A stretch of 64,000 nucleotides of DNA from Mycosarcoma maydis (lineage: Eukaryota > Basidiomycota > Ustilaginomycetes > Ustilaginales), in NCBI RefSeq assembly GCF_000328475.2, contig NC_026500.1:280928-344927 (forward strand). Direction: 5' to 3'. The notes beneath the pieces are model-generated. The model saw nothing but the letters and a program-made list of their open reading frames with translations, ran no database searches and was not told where the DNA came from. The position numbers and the translations under genes are program-made. This document shows positions 52,855-63,307 of the stretch, piece after piece (the stretch's first letter is position 1; each line of letters opens with the position of its first letter).

Positions 52855-53137
52855 GATCAGGAGTGTCTGCTTGATGTGGATGGGGAGAGTAAAGAGTTAC
52901 AAGGTTCAGAGACGGCGACTTTTACACTGCTTTGTGCATTTAGTTATTTTCCGTCCGGCAAGGCAATTTCCCTGTAGGACGCCGAGGCGACCCACTTCCA
53001 GTCATGAGTGTGTAGCGGACAGATGCTTGACAACGACTTCGATTTGAGCTCGGTTCAGTCAGATTCAACATGACTATTACTGTTCTCGGAGCGATTTTCT
53101 GCAGCCATCGATGGGACAAGGAAGAGTGTAGCTCGGT

Positions 53138-53145
53138 ATGCGCAT
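53138..53145. promoter_or_regulatory. ATGCGCAT palindrome (divergent acyltransferase/thioesterase promoter)
   Basis: Same octamer as in the cyp2, fas2/atr1 and ahd1 upstream regions. Confidence 0.45.
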
Positions 53146-53432
53146 TTCGGCTGGCTCGGGACTGTCCTCATGACTGGTGAGATATAGACAAAATCCGTAC
53201 AAGTAAAAGTTAAAAAAATAAAATAAAATAAAAGGTGGGTTGTGCTCGTCGAAAATGCAGGTGCTGTAGTTACACTCTTGCATACGCTACCGCTATGCGC
53301 CATGTACACTACTTGATGTCTTATCTTCTTGCCTCAGGCTTGGAGCTGATGCTTTCTGCAACCGGCTTACAAAGATCTTTGCTATGAGTATCAAGTAGCG
53401 GGAGCATTCAGGAGAGGATGCAGCTCGATGTG

Positions 53433-53440
53433 TATATATA
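53433..53440 (+). promoter_or_regulatory. TATA box of the thioesterase-like gene
   Basis: TATATATAAG, 72 bases upstream of the ATG, a normal spacing for a fungal core promoter with a short leader. Confidence 0.6.
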
Positions 53441-53511
53441 AGGTCTGACTTTAAATTCTGGTTGCGTCTGTCGCCTCTTCCTCATTCCAGTATACACATA
53501 CAGTCTACAAC

Positions 53512-54660
53512 ATGCTTCAAGAGGCCAAAGTCAGTACCCACACATCAAACCCTTTGTCACAGAGCGTGCCACAGTACGGGCACAGCTTTGACGAGGCGAC
53601 GAGGGTGGAGCGCTTGGATTCTGCACCCGAGTCTCTGGCATCAGTAGCTTCGACCAAGCTTAAAGATACCACTGTGTGGTACAGACTAGCCATTCAGTCT
53701 GAATGGTGCTCTACTCCTCAGGTGCCTCACGGCGGCTTCTTGGCATCCCTTCTCCTTTCGGCCCTTCTCGAACATCAGCAATCGCAGCAGCATCCGGATC
53801 CATACACGCTTTCGTACGACTTTCTCAAAGTGCTCTCGCCCGGAGAAGCCTTCATCTCGGTGACCTCTCTCGGCAAGGTTTCGGGTAGCTTCACCTCGAT
53901 TGCTGCTGAGCTATACCAAAGCCGGAAGGAAAAGGTGTTGCTGGGCGTTAGTGTGCGCGGAAGCTTCGTCAACCTTTCCAAGCAGCAAGGAAAATCGGTC
54001 CTGCCTCTACACTACGGCGCTGTGTCTAAGTTGGAGGAAGTACCAGTCCCACATCCTCGCTCATGGTATCTCCCACCATCTCAAGCTATGATATCGCGTC
54101 AGTTGGACCTTCTGGTCAAGCTCGAAACACAGCGTCGTCCGTTCTCGGACTATTTTGTTCGCTTCCACCCTGATGACGTCGACACTCCTCAACAGGAGGA
54201 CTATTCTGAGGAGCACGCTTCTGCAGACCTGCAGTCATCCCCGCACTACTGCAAAGGAAGCAGAATTTTGCCGCTTCGTTCATCTCACTCGAGACGCATT
54301 GACGCTAAGAGCATTCCGATGTTTGGTGATTTCCGTCGACCTGCTTATGAAAACGTTATCAAGCAGGATCCTTGCCACCCTCACGATGTGCCCACTCGCA
54401 AATTTGCCTTTCCCACGCTTCAATACACCATCCGATTCTTGGCCAAGGTCCCTCACGACACCGAGTGGCTCCACACACAGTGGAGGGAAACCGTGGTAGA
54501 TGGAAGGATCATCTCGGACGTCTACATCACCACTGAGCAGGGAGCCGAACCCGTGGCTATCTGTCAGCTCGACAGCCTCATGTTTGATATGCAGTGGGCA
54601 CTGTCCACGATGCCATCTGCCGAAAAGTCAAAAAAGTCTCCCGAAGCATCGCAGCTGTAG
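53512..54660 (+). CDS. Acyl-CoA thioesterase-like (double hot-dog) protein
   Basis: Single-exon protein of 382 residues, ATG start. The N-terminal half has the TesB/thioesterase-superfamily pattern: a strand pair ending in CSTPQVPHGGFLASLLLSALLEH (the HGG-helix), then YTLSYDFLKVLSPGEAFISV and a second strand block with SFTSIAAELYQ. The C-terminal half contains DGRIISDVYITTEQ and resembles the second hot-dog. No signal or membrane segment is visible. It is one of the unnamed orf genes of the ustilagic acid cluster. It could hydrolyse acyl-CoA or hand a short hydroxyacyl chain to an acyltransferase; neither role is shown by sequence. A CATC-rich middle segment (residues 220-270) is poorly conserved in appearance. 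Confidence 0.75.
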   Translation: MLQEAKVSTHTSNPLSQSVPQYGHSFDEATRVERLDSAPESLASVASTKLKDTTVWYRLAIQSEWCSTPQVPHGGFLASLLLSALLEHQQSQQHPDPYTLSYDFLKVLSPGEAFISVTSLGKVSGSFTSIAAELYQSRKEKVLLGVSVRGSFVNLSKQQGKSVLPLHYGAVSKLEEVPVPHPRSWYLPPSQAMISRQLDLLVKLETQRRPFSDYFVRFHPDDVDTPQQEDYSEEHASADLQSSPHYCKGSRILPLRSSHSRRIDAKSIPMFGDFRRPAYENVIKQDPCHPHDVPTRKFAFPTLQYTIRFLAKVPHDTEWLHTQWRETVVDGRIISDVYITTEQGAEPVAICQLDSLMFDMQWALSTMPSAEKSKKSPEASQL

Positions 54661-54790
54661 TAGTTCTGTCCTAGTCATCACTTCTCTTTCGTAGACGCTT
54701 TGCTGTTCTGCTTGCACAGAATTGGAAAACAGATTGTACTCTTTGACTGGGCTTGCGTCTTGTGATAGCGACTGGAATGGACGATGTTTA

Positions 54791-55120
54791 TGCGTCTCGT
54801 GCGGTAGCGCGAGGGCGTCTGGGAGAGCAGAGCTCGCCTCCCAATGTTCTTGATATAAATTCGTGTTTTTTTCACAAGTCACCAATCTACGTAATTTTCT
54901 TCTCCTCCACCTTCTTTCTCATCATCACTAGGCTGGCCATCGCGTAGTGCTTGGATTTCCCCGCCCTGTACTCCCTCCCTTTTTGGTCGCTCACCCTTAC
55001 GCTCATCCAGCTCCCTTTTCCGGCGGACAGGAAGCCTCATCTAGCCCTCAGGTCTCGTCACAGGCCTAAGCTGTAATAAAAGCATTTTGCATTCAACGAG
55101 CGAGTGAGGCTTAGCCGGGA
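54791..55120 (+). repeat. Diverged direct repeat, copy A (short)
   Basis: Left part (54791-54945: TGCGTCTCGTGCGGTAGCGC, then GAGAGCAGAGCTCGC) matches 60151-60311. Right part (55030-55120: GGAAGCCTC, CTCAGGTCTCG, AGGCCTAA, GAGCGAGTGAG, TAGCCGGGA) matches 61169-61260. In copy A the two parts are only about 85 bases apart. It is probably an old transposon or LTR remnant. Confidence 0.75.
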
Positions 55121-55483
55121 CTGAAGATTAGGTCTGGTACTCCAACGAGACGCGGCAGAGCAGAGCGCAAAAAGAACAAACGAACACGGAGTTCCGGTGT
55201 TGATAGGGATCCAATGACCTTGCTGCTAAGGTGGCTCGGACTGCTATCGATCTTGTCAAGTATGTGTTCGGCACGGTCTCCTCAGCGGCGTTAGGGCTAT
55301 CTGGCTTGATTACTTAGTTGCATGTTTAAAGTTCGGCATCTGCGTGGTTCTCACGTGTGTAAACGTGAAAGAAAGAACAGCTGTCAAGTTGTGCGAAATG
55401 TGGAATGCGCACAACACATTCTGCATTTCAGGGTCAAGGTTGGTGCTCTTGCTAGCAGGTGGTCTGACTTGTAGCCTGAACTC

Positions 55484-55490
55484 TTATAAG
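55484..55490 (+). promoter_or_regulatory. TATA-like box of the SDR gene
   Basis: TTATAAG 59 bases before the ATG at 55549. It supports the short first exon as the true start. Confidence 0.5.
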
Positions 55491-55548
55491 GCAATGAATT
55501 TGCGTCACCACCACTCTTGGAGGACTAATCCATGTACAACTGCTCACA

Positions 55549-56536
55549 ATGGCTGGTACATCGAGGAACGTACGGGTACTGGTGACCGGTGCCAATGGTA
55601 AGTTTTCGAAACCAACTGAGACCAAGATCGAAACGCCCCAACCAGAGCGCTGACTTGTGTTTCGTCTGCGGTCACGATGCAGGCTTCGTTGGCTCTCACA
55701 TTGTCTCATTGCTTCTATCGAGAGGCTATGTAGTGAATGCTACAGTCAGGCGCCAAACGGCATCCGAGAAGCTGATAGCCACCTTCGCTTGCGACCGTCT
55801 TCATGTCTTTGTCATCCCGGACTTGACCTCGGAGCAGGCTTTGGACGAGGCTATTCGTGGCTGCAAGTATGTAGTGCACGTTGCGTCTACAGTACCAAGC
55901 AAGGAACAAGCATCAGGAATTGACATCGACTCGGCCATTAGCAGCATCGAGAGCGTCATGAATTCCGCTGTAGCGCATGCAAGCGAAAAGGTGGTCTTGA
56001 CCTCTAGCATGTCGACTCACTTGGACGTCAAGGCGCCCATACTAAACGAATCGACCTGGTACACTCCAGATCGTTCCTCGACAAAGCTGATGGTACAGTA
56101 CATGTCTTCGAAGACGCTTGTCGAGCGTCGTGCATGGGAGCTTTCCTCGACTCTCAAGCTGCCGCTTACGACGGTGGCTCCAGTCTATATCGGTGGCCCC
56201 ACAATCATTCATGAACAAGACCCGAAATCTTCCGTTTCAAATCAAGACCTTCTGCGCTGTATCGAGGATGAGTCCAGGTCAAGGATACCAGGCTGGATTG
56301 ATGTACGGACCGTGGCGCATCTGCATCTACACGCGATCGAAGATCACAGCTTGAACGGGCGCAGAATCTTGGCATGCACCCACAATCGAGGCGTCGTACC
56401 GATGGATTGTTCGTTGATGAATTCACTCCTGGCTAAAGACTCTGCGGCTCTCATCGACTTTGATCGCACCAAACGCGACCTTCTAGAGCAAATTGATGCT
56501 TTTAATTCCGGACAAACGCGACGCGTAGTAGCATAG
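55549..56536 (+). CDS. uhd1: Extended SDR (dihydroflavonol-reductase-like) oxidoreductase, probable Uhd1
   Basis: NAD(P)-dependent short-chain dehydrogenase/reductase. Exon 1 is 55549-55597, ending G|GTAAGT. The intron is 55598-55682 (85 bases, acceptor TGCAG). Exon 2 is 55683-56536. Joining them creates the cofactor motif TGANGFVG at residues 13-20; total 300 residues. The catalytic set is S124/S125 (LTSSMS), Y156 and K160 (YMSSK). The fold is that of extended SDRs such as dihydroflavonol 4-reductases and aldehyde/ketone reductases. By elimination this should be the cluster gene uhd1, linked to the 3-hydroxyl of the short side chain. An SDR would form that group by reducing a 3-keto group, not by oxygenation. 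It is convergent with ugt1. Confidence 0.75.
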
Positions 56537-57286
56537 TCGTATAGCAACGGATGAAATTCGTGATTCGTGATTGTTTCTATACGCAATTCGCTCCAAGTCT
56601 GATCGGGCTCAAAAGTTCATTCAACCCACTCTCTCTCTCCTTGCAATTACACTGTAAGTGGAAGACGGAGACAGCTTCAACTTTCCCGCTCTTTCGTGTT
56701 CTCAAGCTAGAGCACTGGTGCTGTACAGCACATGCAGGTTGCCGAATTTAATTGTTAATAGCAGATTTGATCAGCCGAGACAAAAGCAAGGCCAAAAATC
56801 AGTTGAAGATTACAACTAAAGGCCGATTGGTTGACCCCCTAACCACCCATGCATCATGACTAAGCAGGGGCGGATTTAACCGTACAGCACTCTGACCCAT
56901 CACCTGACCCACTATCTACAACCTGTACCTCTGATTCTTGACTCCCGCATAAGCCTCCATAGGCTTGGGTCGGTGTATGAAATCAAAAAAAGTCGGATTG
57001 GTTGTCTAGACACCCTTTTGGTATAGTGGTTAACCCTCAACAAGATCGGCTAATAATTTGAGAGCTTGCAGGACGGTATGTACTATGCGAAGGGTGACAT
57101 CCAACCTGACGTGGCGCAAAGAATTTAGCCAAGCTACCCTCACGAAATATTAATCGTGAATGCCTAGGTCACAATCTTTGGACGCTTGCAAACTAGTTGA
57201 CATTCAACAGGTTATAGACAAAGAGAGATGTATGGTCTGATCCAAGGGGCAGCATAGCGCGAAAGCAAGAAGGTATTGGGCAAGAA
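56537..57286. other. Spacer between convergent SDR and ugt1 genes
   Basis: Holds both 3' ends and a possible short inverted-repeat element (56820-57050, listed separately). TTCGTGATTCGTGATT is at 56556-56571. No gene is seen. Confidence 0.5.
56820..57050. mobile_element. Possible MITE-like element with imperfect terminal inverted repeats
   Basis: Left end GGCCGATTGGTTGACCCCCT then AACCACC; the right end (57014-57050), read on the minus strand, is GCCGATCTTGTTGAGGGTTA then ACCAC. The ends agree at most positions. About 230 bases, AT-rich interior, no coding capacity. A related GGTTGTCTAGAC...TGGTTAA segment occurs at 19499-19541. No clear target-site duplication was identified. Confidence 0.3.
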
Positions 57287-59023
57287 TCAAAAGAGACGCA
57301 CTTCAGCCAGAGCACGCTCACCCTTGAGGCGAAGCTGCAACTCTTTGGCGTTCTTGGTCAGCTGGGAACCACGTTCGCTTTCGGGTCGAGTACAAGTAAT
57401 GCCTTCGCGGAAGCTAGCCACAAAGTCGGCCACACTCATATTGGCGGCTGTATTGAAGCGGTAGGCAATCTGAATGCTCTCAAGAAAATAGGCGTTGAAG
57501 AGCTGATCGCCAAAGAATGGCAAGATCAACAACGGCGTACCGGCAAGCATCGATTCTTGGCAGCTGTTCCAGCCACCATGGCTAAGGAACCAGCCAACAG
57601 AAGGGTGTTGGAGGACGTAGTGTTGATCTACCCAGTTTACGAACAAGGTGTTTCCCGACTTGAACAGCTGCGATTCGAGAGCGGAAATCTGAGGTGCGAA
57701 CGATGGCGGGCACGACGAGGCGAGATCTTTGCTACCGCCAAAGGTGAAGAGAAGACGGAACTGCGAGCTGAGGCTCATCTCGTAGATGATGATCTCAAGC
57801 ATCTTGATAAGGTGCGTTGGCTGCGGACGGAACATGGTTCCGAAAGAAATGTACACAACCGAGCCAGTTGCGGACTCGGCAAGGAATTTCTCGACTTGCT
57901 TTACCGATTTTTGTTTCGGGTCTTCCTCTTCGCCGTGCGAGTCAGTGTCAGGAGAGCCCGGAGGAGGAGTTTCGGGTGGTGTGAGCGGCCTTGAAGCTGC
58001 TGGCTTCACATTGATGTGCTTGTCAAGAAGTTTTGCTGCTAGCTTTTCCCCCTTCTCAACGAAGCCCGAAAACATGGCTGGACCGAGGATACCGATCTTC
58101 TTGAAGGGATACACCATGCGAAGGTAGTCGAGCTCGCGTTCCTCTACGGCCAGATGAGTGTTGATGAGGATCGTGTGACTGGCATCCACCAGCTTTTGGA
58201 TCTCGATGAGTGAGGGAGTCAGTGGCACGCTGAGCAGCCAGTCCTTGGCTAGGGCTGCCATCTCTTGCTCCTCGATGGCTCCCATGCGACTTCCTGGAAT
58301 GTAGAATTTTCCGGTCCATCGTCTGCCTAGCAGCTTTTCCTTCAAAGTGGAATCGTTGGGGTCCACTTCAGGGTTGCTGTTACAGTACTGTGACCAGAGC
58401 CTCTCGATGCCGCCGAAGCCGCCGATGGATCGTGGACCCAGCATGCGGGTGACAAAAGTGCAGGAATTATCGAAGAACGTGACCATCTTAAGGTCGGATG
58501 AGTGCTTACGCACGGTTTCTACCATACCGGGGAGCATCCAGTTGACGACAATTGTGGTGGGTTTTCCTGCTACACAGGCAGGGAGGAGCAAACTGTTGTC
58601 TTGCTCATCGAATAGGTCATCGTTTGCGAGAATTGTGGGAAAGATCTCGGCGAATCGCTTCTGAATCAAAGTGGCAGCCTGCATGGTCAGGATCACCTCG
58701 GGCTCGGGGCCATTAGCCGTTGTGTTAGGCGCTTTGGATGCGGAATTTGCAGCATTTTTGGCGTCCTCGCGGTCGCCAAACTCCTTGAGTACTTCCTGTG
58801 CAGGGCGGCCTGTTCCAAGAAGTCGCAGCCTGTCGCCAAATTTCTTGTCGGCCAAATGTTCGGAGATTGCAAGTCCCTCAAGCAAAGCAATCTGCATCTT
58901 GCTGCAGATAAAGGTAATTATGAGCCCAGGGTTCTGTTTGAGCTGTGCCGCTGCATAGTCTAGCATTGGACGAGCATGACCTACTGCGGGCCAGCAGACC
59001 AAAAGAATATGTTCGGTCGCCAT
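57287..59023 (-). CDS. ugt1: Ugt1, UDP-glycosyltransferase (GT1) that builds the cellobiose head
   Basis: Glucosyltransferase proposed to add two glucoses to the terminal hydroxyl of the hydroxy fatty acid. It is a single exon of 578 residues; ATG at 59021-59023. The N-terminus [20 protein letters not shown] is the usual GT1 start, with the His near residue 16 as candidate catalytic base. The sugar-nucleotide-binding region is [20 protein letters not shown] followed by HGGWNS (482-487) and [14 protein letters not shown] Pro/Ser/Asp/Glu-rich insert (about residues 345-380, [15 protein letters not shown]) separates the two lobes and looks disordered. The promoter on the right holds CTATAAAG about 125 bases upstream. 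Confidence 0.92.
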   Translation of the reverse strand: MATEHILLVCWPAVGHARPMLDYAAAQLKQNPGLIITFICSKMQIALLEGLAISEHLADKKFGDRLRLLGTGRPAQEVLKEFGDREDAKNAANSASKAPNTTANGPEPEVILTMQAATLIQKRFAEIFPTILANDDLFDEQDNSLLLPACVAGKPTTIVVNWMLPGMVETVRKHSSDLKMVTFFDNSCTFVTRMLGPRSIGGFGGIERLWSQYCNSNPEVDPNDSTLKEKLLGRRWTGKFYIPGSRMGAIEEQEMAALAKDWLLSVPLTPSLIEIQKLVDASHTILINTHLAVEERELDYLRMVYPFKKIGILGPAMFSGFVEKGEKLAAKLLDKHINVKPAASRPLTPPETPPPGSPDTDSHGEEEDPKQKSVKQVEKFLAESATGSVVYISFGTMFRPQPTHLIKMLEIIIYEMSLSSQFRLLFTFGGSKDLASSCPPSFAPQISALESQLFKSGNTLFVNWVDQHYVLQHPSVGWFLSHGGWNSCQESMLAGTPLLILPFFGDQLFNAYFLESIQIAYRFNTAANMSVADFVASFREGITCTRPESERGSQLTKNAKELQLRLKGERALAEVRLF

Positions 59024-60150
59024 TGTTGCTAGGAGATGGTCGTGAGCCGGAAGAGGAGAATGTCGTAGATCAGATTCAGGTGAGTTGGTCGAAGTTCTGT
59101 CAACGATCGATGCTGATGAATCTAGGAAGGATGCTACTTAGGTTGTTACTTTATAGCAGCCTCCAAGTTGCCTGGTCTCATATATGTTTCTCGATTTTCT
59201 TTCAAGTACAGATCTTGTGCCAGCTTAGCCCTGAGAGCTAAGGAGCTGATTACTGTATCGCTCCGATTCAGACTAGGCTCTGCATAAAGTCGGAGAAGTA
59301 CGTGAAGCGGAAGGGCTCTGTTCCAGGAGCATGTGCATGGCAAAAAATAGCCCAGAAGCAAAGCAGCCTGAAGGAGGATATAGATGACGAATGCGAAAGA
59401 TTGGCCTTGATGGCTTTACGTGGGGTGGAAGCTTTGACATGAAGGGGACATGCGTCCAGCAGGTTTGGACTCATAGTGACTCTTACTGTACGATCAAGGT
59501 TGCAGAGCAGAGCGATATGCGCCGTTCAAATTCTGCTCGGAAACTGACGTGTGCCGGACTTGTAGGCGTTTCCGTTTGCATCCGTGAGTGTACTTTGCAC
59601 AGCTTCCGCTGTATCTGTAGCTTTGACAGGCCATAGATAGTTCAAGTCAATGGGATCTCGAACCGATGGCATGTAAGCCAAGATGAGTGCTCACAGCTCG
59701 CAACATTGGACCATTTCGATACGGGCCGCATTCGTGCTTATTTGTGTTTCGTGAGTGGTAGTGACCTGCGCAAAAGCAAGCAGATCAATGCGCTGCCTTG
59801 GCAATTTGTCATGGTACTTGTCTTTGACCTATCCAGTAACGCTTTGAAGCTACACATCGTGTGGAACAGGAAGGCGCTCACAACGACATGTTCTCAAATG
59901 CTGCGGGTACGTGCAGGTTGAAAGGATTGAGCGCTGGGATGTCGCAGTTTTTCAAAGTCATATTCTAATGCTTCTGTCATGAAAAAGGCAATACAGTCAC
60001 AAGTGTCAACAGGCTTAGTGCCGCACCCGACCGGTTGGCACGCGCTGACATCGCTGGAGACAAACACGAAAAATGCTTACTTAGGGCTCCTGTGCCGGAA
60101 TTCCAGAGTCGTGTGAATCGTGATTCTGGCTGTCACACGCACGTCGTGTG

Positions 60151-61260
60151 TGCGTCTCGTGCGATAGGGCGAGGGCGCGTGGGAGAGCAGAGCTCGCTTC
60201 CCTATTTATCCTTATATGCTGTAAATCCGTGTTTTTCATAACTAGATGTACGTTATCTCTTCTTCTCCATTCGTGATTATCTTTCTCATCGTCGCTAGAC
60301 TAGTCATCGCCTAACATACGCCTCGCGGATGCTAAACATGGGCGGTACCATCAAACAGCGAACAGCTCCGGCCGTTTCCACCAATCGCGGAATACAATAA
60401 ATTATATCTGTTGGGCCTCGACATATTTCGTCCTACACAGAGGATATAAGCTTTCGCCGTTGGTCTCCACCAAATTCGCTGGATTCTTCTTAGGACCTCA
60501 ACACGCCGCTACATTGCACGCATATTTGCCTTCGCGAATCCGCGATGAAGCTGCACTGTTGTCCGGCCGTCACGGGCGTCACTGCGGTGATGATGAGACT
60601 ATTTGGTCTTATGTGTATCTTTGTTACGCTGACTGGCGCTGCATCTACGTGCTATGGGGACCGGTTCCCTCTGGATCTCGGCTCTATGTGACATTGTGTG
60701 TTGGGGGTGGCCGGTAAAAACAATTATAATATGGGAGCTAGTACGGCTTATAGGTGTACTTTCACTATGACCGGCGGAACGATCTGCGGCGGGGCGGTGT
60801 TCAATGCTGGCCCGGGGTCCGTCCGACCAAACCCGAGGCAGCTCACGGTGACCGACCGACAATGACCTATTCAAAGATTGCGTGCTCTCTGGGAAAGCGG
60901 GGCATCGCTCGGGCGCCCAATCAGGCGTCTTCTTTTTTCCTTTTACTTTTTCTTTTCGCCAAGTTCTCTCAGCAGCTTTCGCCGTCACCTTGTCTTGCTT
61001 CCTCCGGTGTGGCGAAGTCACGTGGACCAGCTTCGACTGACCGCCCCTGCTCTGCCAGCATGGCCGAGGCGGTCCTGGACCTGTTGGCGGACTGTTCACC
61101 GACGGCTTCCGTCCCGGTCGCAGCGAACGCTCCCAGCTGTGCTGGCGTCGCTGCCTCAGCTGGTGCGCAGGGAGCCTCACCGAGCTCTCAGGTCTCGCCG
61201 CAGGCCTAAACCGCAATCCAAGTATTTAGCATTTAATCAGCGAGTGACGCATAGCCGGGA
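60151..61260 (+). repeat. Diverged direct repeat, copy B (long)
   Basis: Shares its left 160 bases and right 90 bases with copy A at 54791-55120, in the same orientation, but carries about 800 extra bases between them. Either B has an insertion or A a deletion. The extra part includes short open frames on both strands without recognisable domains. It is probably a degenerate transposable element. Confidence 0.7.
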
Positions 61261-61431
61261 TGTATATATTTAAATCGTGAATCACTTCCAGTCACCCACA
61301 ACACTGTCCTCACTTCTTACTATCTACTCGTCGTTGTGACGAGTTACTACTTTCCTGACAACTTGAACGACTAGTACAGCAATCCACTTTATTGCTTCCA
61401 TGTCATATAAACATCAGAATCTGTACTGACA

Positions 61432-61674
61432 ATGCAACAGACGGAGCCTCGACGCTTAACCATCACCAGATCACCCGAGCAATATGCCGTCGTCAAAGAC
61501 GCTCACGAGATGTATTGCACACCATTTAGAACCGAGCTACGCTGCACCACCGCCTGGTGGAGCGTTGCACGCTACCAGCCGCTACCAACTCATACCACAA
61601 TCGATCAACTCACCGCGTTTTCACGCACACTAGATGGTCTTCACCCACACGAGCGTGGCATGCAGCTGGCATAG
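61432..61674 (+). CDS. Small hypothetical protein, 80 residues
   Basis: ATG-started frame (MQQTEPRRLTITRSPEQYAV... to ...HERGMQLA) with codon choice closer to coding than the surroundings. No family recognised and no signal peptide. It lies between a repeat copy and ahd1, so it may be a fragment of a decayed mobile element. TATATTTAAA at 61263-61272 lies about 165 bases upstream. Confidence 0.25.
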   Translation: MQQTEPRRLTITRSPEQYAVVKDAHEMYCTPFRTELRCTTAWWSVARYQPLPTHTTIDQLTAFSRTLDGLHPHERGMQLA

Positions 61675-62055
61675 AATGACCAAGCGGAATCACGCATTGG
61701 TTGAGTTGGAATTTGACAAAGAAGCAATGTTATGCCTACAAGGAAGTGCGATGCGTGCACGAGTGAATATACCTTGTCTGGTCGCTATGTTCCTATGACA
61801 GGCAGCACTCTTCCGCATGCCAGTATCACGTCTGAGATCAGAAGATGCGAAACGATTGGTTTTCTTGCGAATCACGGACGCTAACCACGACGCCCTAATA
61901 TATACGATACGGTGAACACATTTTGCAGACGCGAGAATTTCCACCACAGTTTTACGCAAAGGTTCGCCTACTACATACTATCTTAGCAGCACATAGGCGC
62001 TCAGACTAGGCAGAAGAGAAGAGGCAGTCAGACAGGATCGAGGATGACGGCGGCT

Positions 62056-63307
62056 TTATCTGATTCGCTCTTGCTCTTCGGCCTCGATTTGGGCAAGCTT
62101 CTCGAGGGCGGCCTGCCTGGCCTTGGCGCGATCGCCATGGAAGGCAGCAACGGTTTCGCTTGTCCAGGCTTTGAAGGTCTTGTTGGTCTTGAAGATGGCG
62201 TCAAGCAGGCCGACTGGGCCGTAGTTCTCCGTGTTGAAGTAGTGGTGCCAATCGTGGACCAAAGCACATGTCAGGAAGGGAACTGGAGCGACACGAACCG
62301 CGCAGTAATTAGCAAATCCTCTTGGGTCGCGTCGCGCATGGAATTCGAGAAAAAGCATTTGGGGATTGCTTCTTTGACTTACTATTATAGCCGCTGTGCT
62401 GCACGTGACTGCCGATCATGAGGCCAGTGAAGAAGAGGTACTGCACGCTGATATGGGCGCGTGTGATGAGCAAGCCGACAAGGATGGGAACGAGGTTGCT
62501 GAAGTAGTGCTCGAGTGGATGGGCGTATGTGGACGCTCCGGCAATGGGTGCACTGAATTCGTGATGCTTCTTGTGGATGTACTTGTAGATGCGTGGGTGG
62601 TGCAGAGCTCGATGGACAGTGTAGAAGCCGATATCTTCCATCAAGAGACAAACGAGCCACTGAGCGACCAATTTTTTGCCTGAAGGGAGCGTCTCGTAGG
62701 TGGTCTGAATTCCTCGCCATTCGGCCAAAGGATAGTAGATGATGTTGGAGATCGTATTGACGACGACGAGGTTGAATAAGACGACAGGGATCAGCTTCTT
62801 GTACTGAGCCAGCGTCGGAGGCTTGTGTGGCTGCATGCGGTACCTGGCCAGCCACGACGGACGGCCGCTCAAGTCGGTGAGGGCAAAAAGGCCAATGACC
62901 AGCAGTTGGCAGGTGGAAAGCAAGATCCAAGTGTGAACAGTGTGGATGGTGAAGCGATCGTAGGTGTTCAGCCAGTCATAAACGGGCTTGGCAAGCCAAG
63001 ACTTGTTAAAGACGATGGCCATGGTGATGGTGACAAAGTGGGTGGTGAGACCCATGACCTTGGAGTTATCGTAGGCGGTCTCGAGGAAGCCCCAATTGCG
63101 CTTGGCACGCAGCCTCTCCTCGGTGGGACTAAGCTTGAAGCCCAGGCCTGGAAAAGTACGAGCGGAGTCAGGCTTGGTGTCTGCAAGATCTTGTTTGGCA
63201 GCCTTTGGCTGCAAATGAGGACCAGTGATGGCAGCATTGCGCAGCTTGAGATCACCAAGGTGACCGTGCACAGTGGTGCTTGTGGACGTGGCGGTTCGAG
63301 TGGTCAT
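62056..63307 (-). CDS. ahd1: Ahd1, diiron fatty acid hydroxylase (alpha-hydroxylation)
   Basis: Membrane non-haem diiron hydroxylase of the sterol desaturase/fatty acid hydroxylase superfamily. Published work assigns Ahd1 to alpha-hydroxylation of the long chain, a late pathway step. ATG at 63305-63307; exon 1 is 62383-63307, ending TATAATA|GTAAGT. The intron is 62283-62382, with a classic GCTAAT branch site and CTCCAG acceptor; exon 2 is 62056-62282. Total 383 residues. Histidine clusters: HRALHH, HKKHHE, HVQHSG, then HDWHHYF after the splice. The join gives HSGYNIPFLT, matching the family pattern. Several hydrophobic helices (FVTITMAIVF; WILLSTCQLLVIGLFAL; LIPVVLFNLVVV) fit an ER location. 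TTTAAAAG at about 63375 lies 70 bases upstream. Confidence 0.92.

Larger units (their letters stand above)
52855..53511. promoter_or_regulatory. Divergent promoter, acyltransferase and thioesterase-like genes
   Basis: Spacer of 657 bases. ATGCGCAT at 53138-53145 (within TGCGCATTTCG) lies midway and could serve both genes. TATATATA at 53433-53440 is 72 bases before the thioesterase ATG. An AT-rich run (AAAATAAAATAAAATAAAA) is at about 53214-53233. Confidence 0.55.
54661..55548. other. Spacer with one copy of a diverged direct repeat
   Basis: Contains repeat copy A (54791-55120, listed separately). TTATAAG at 55484-55490 is about 60 bases upstream of the SDR gene. ATGCGCAC at about 55405 is a one-mismatch form of the cluster element. 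No gene is seen. Confidence 0.5.
59024..62055. other. 3-kb spacer between ugt1 and ahd1
   Basis: ugt1 promoter on the left: CTATAAAG, minus strand, at about 59149-59156, and ATGCGCCG near 59517, a partial match to the cluster element. The middle holds repeat copy B (60151-61260) and within it a TGTTGGGCC...GGACCTCAACA pair (60411-60502). An 80-codon open frame is at 61432-61674. No cluster enzyme is present. Confidence 0.5.

Noticed and set aside
60411..60502. Possible 92-base LTR (TGTTGGGCC ... GGACCTCAACA)
   Set aside because: Matching ends but no target-site duplication, no second identical copy and no retrotransposon genes nearby.
60599..61216. 205-codon open frame on the minus strand
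   Set aside because: Arg/Pro/Ser-rich, lies inside repeat copy B, and conflicts with an equally open plus frame; no domain.
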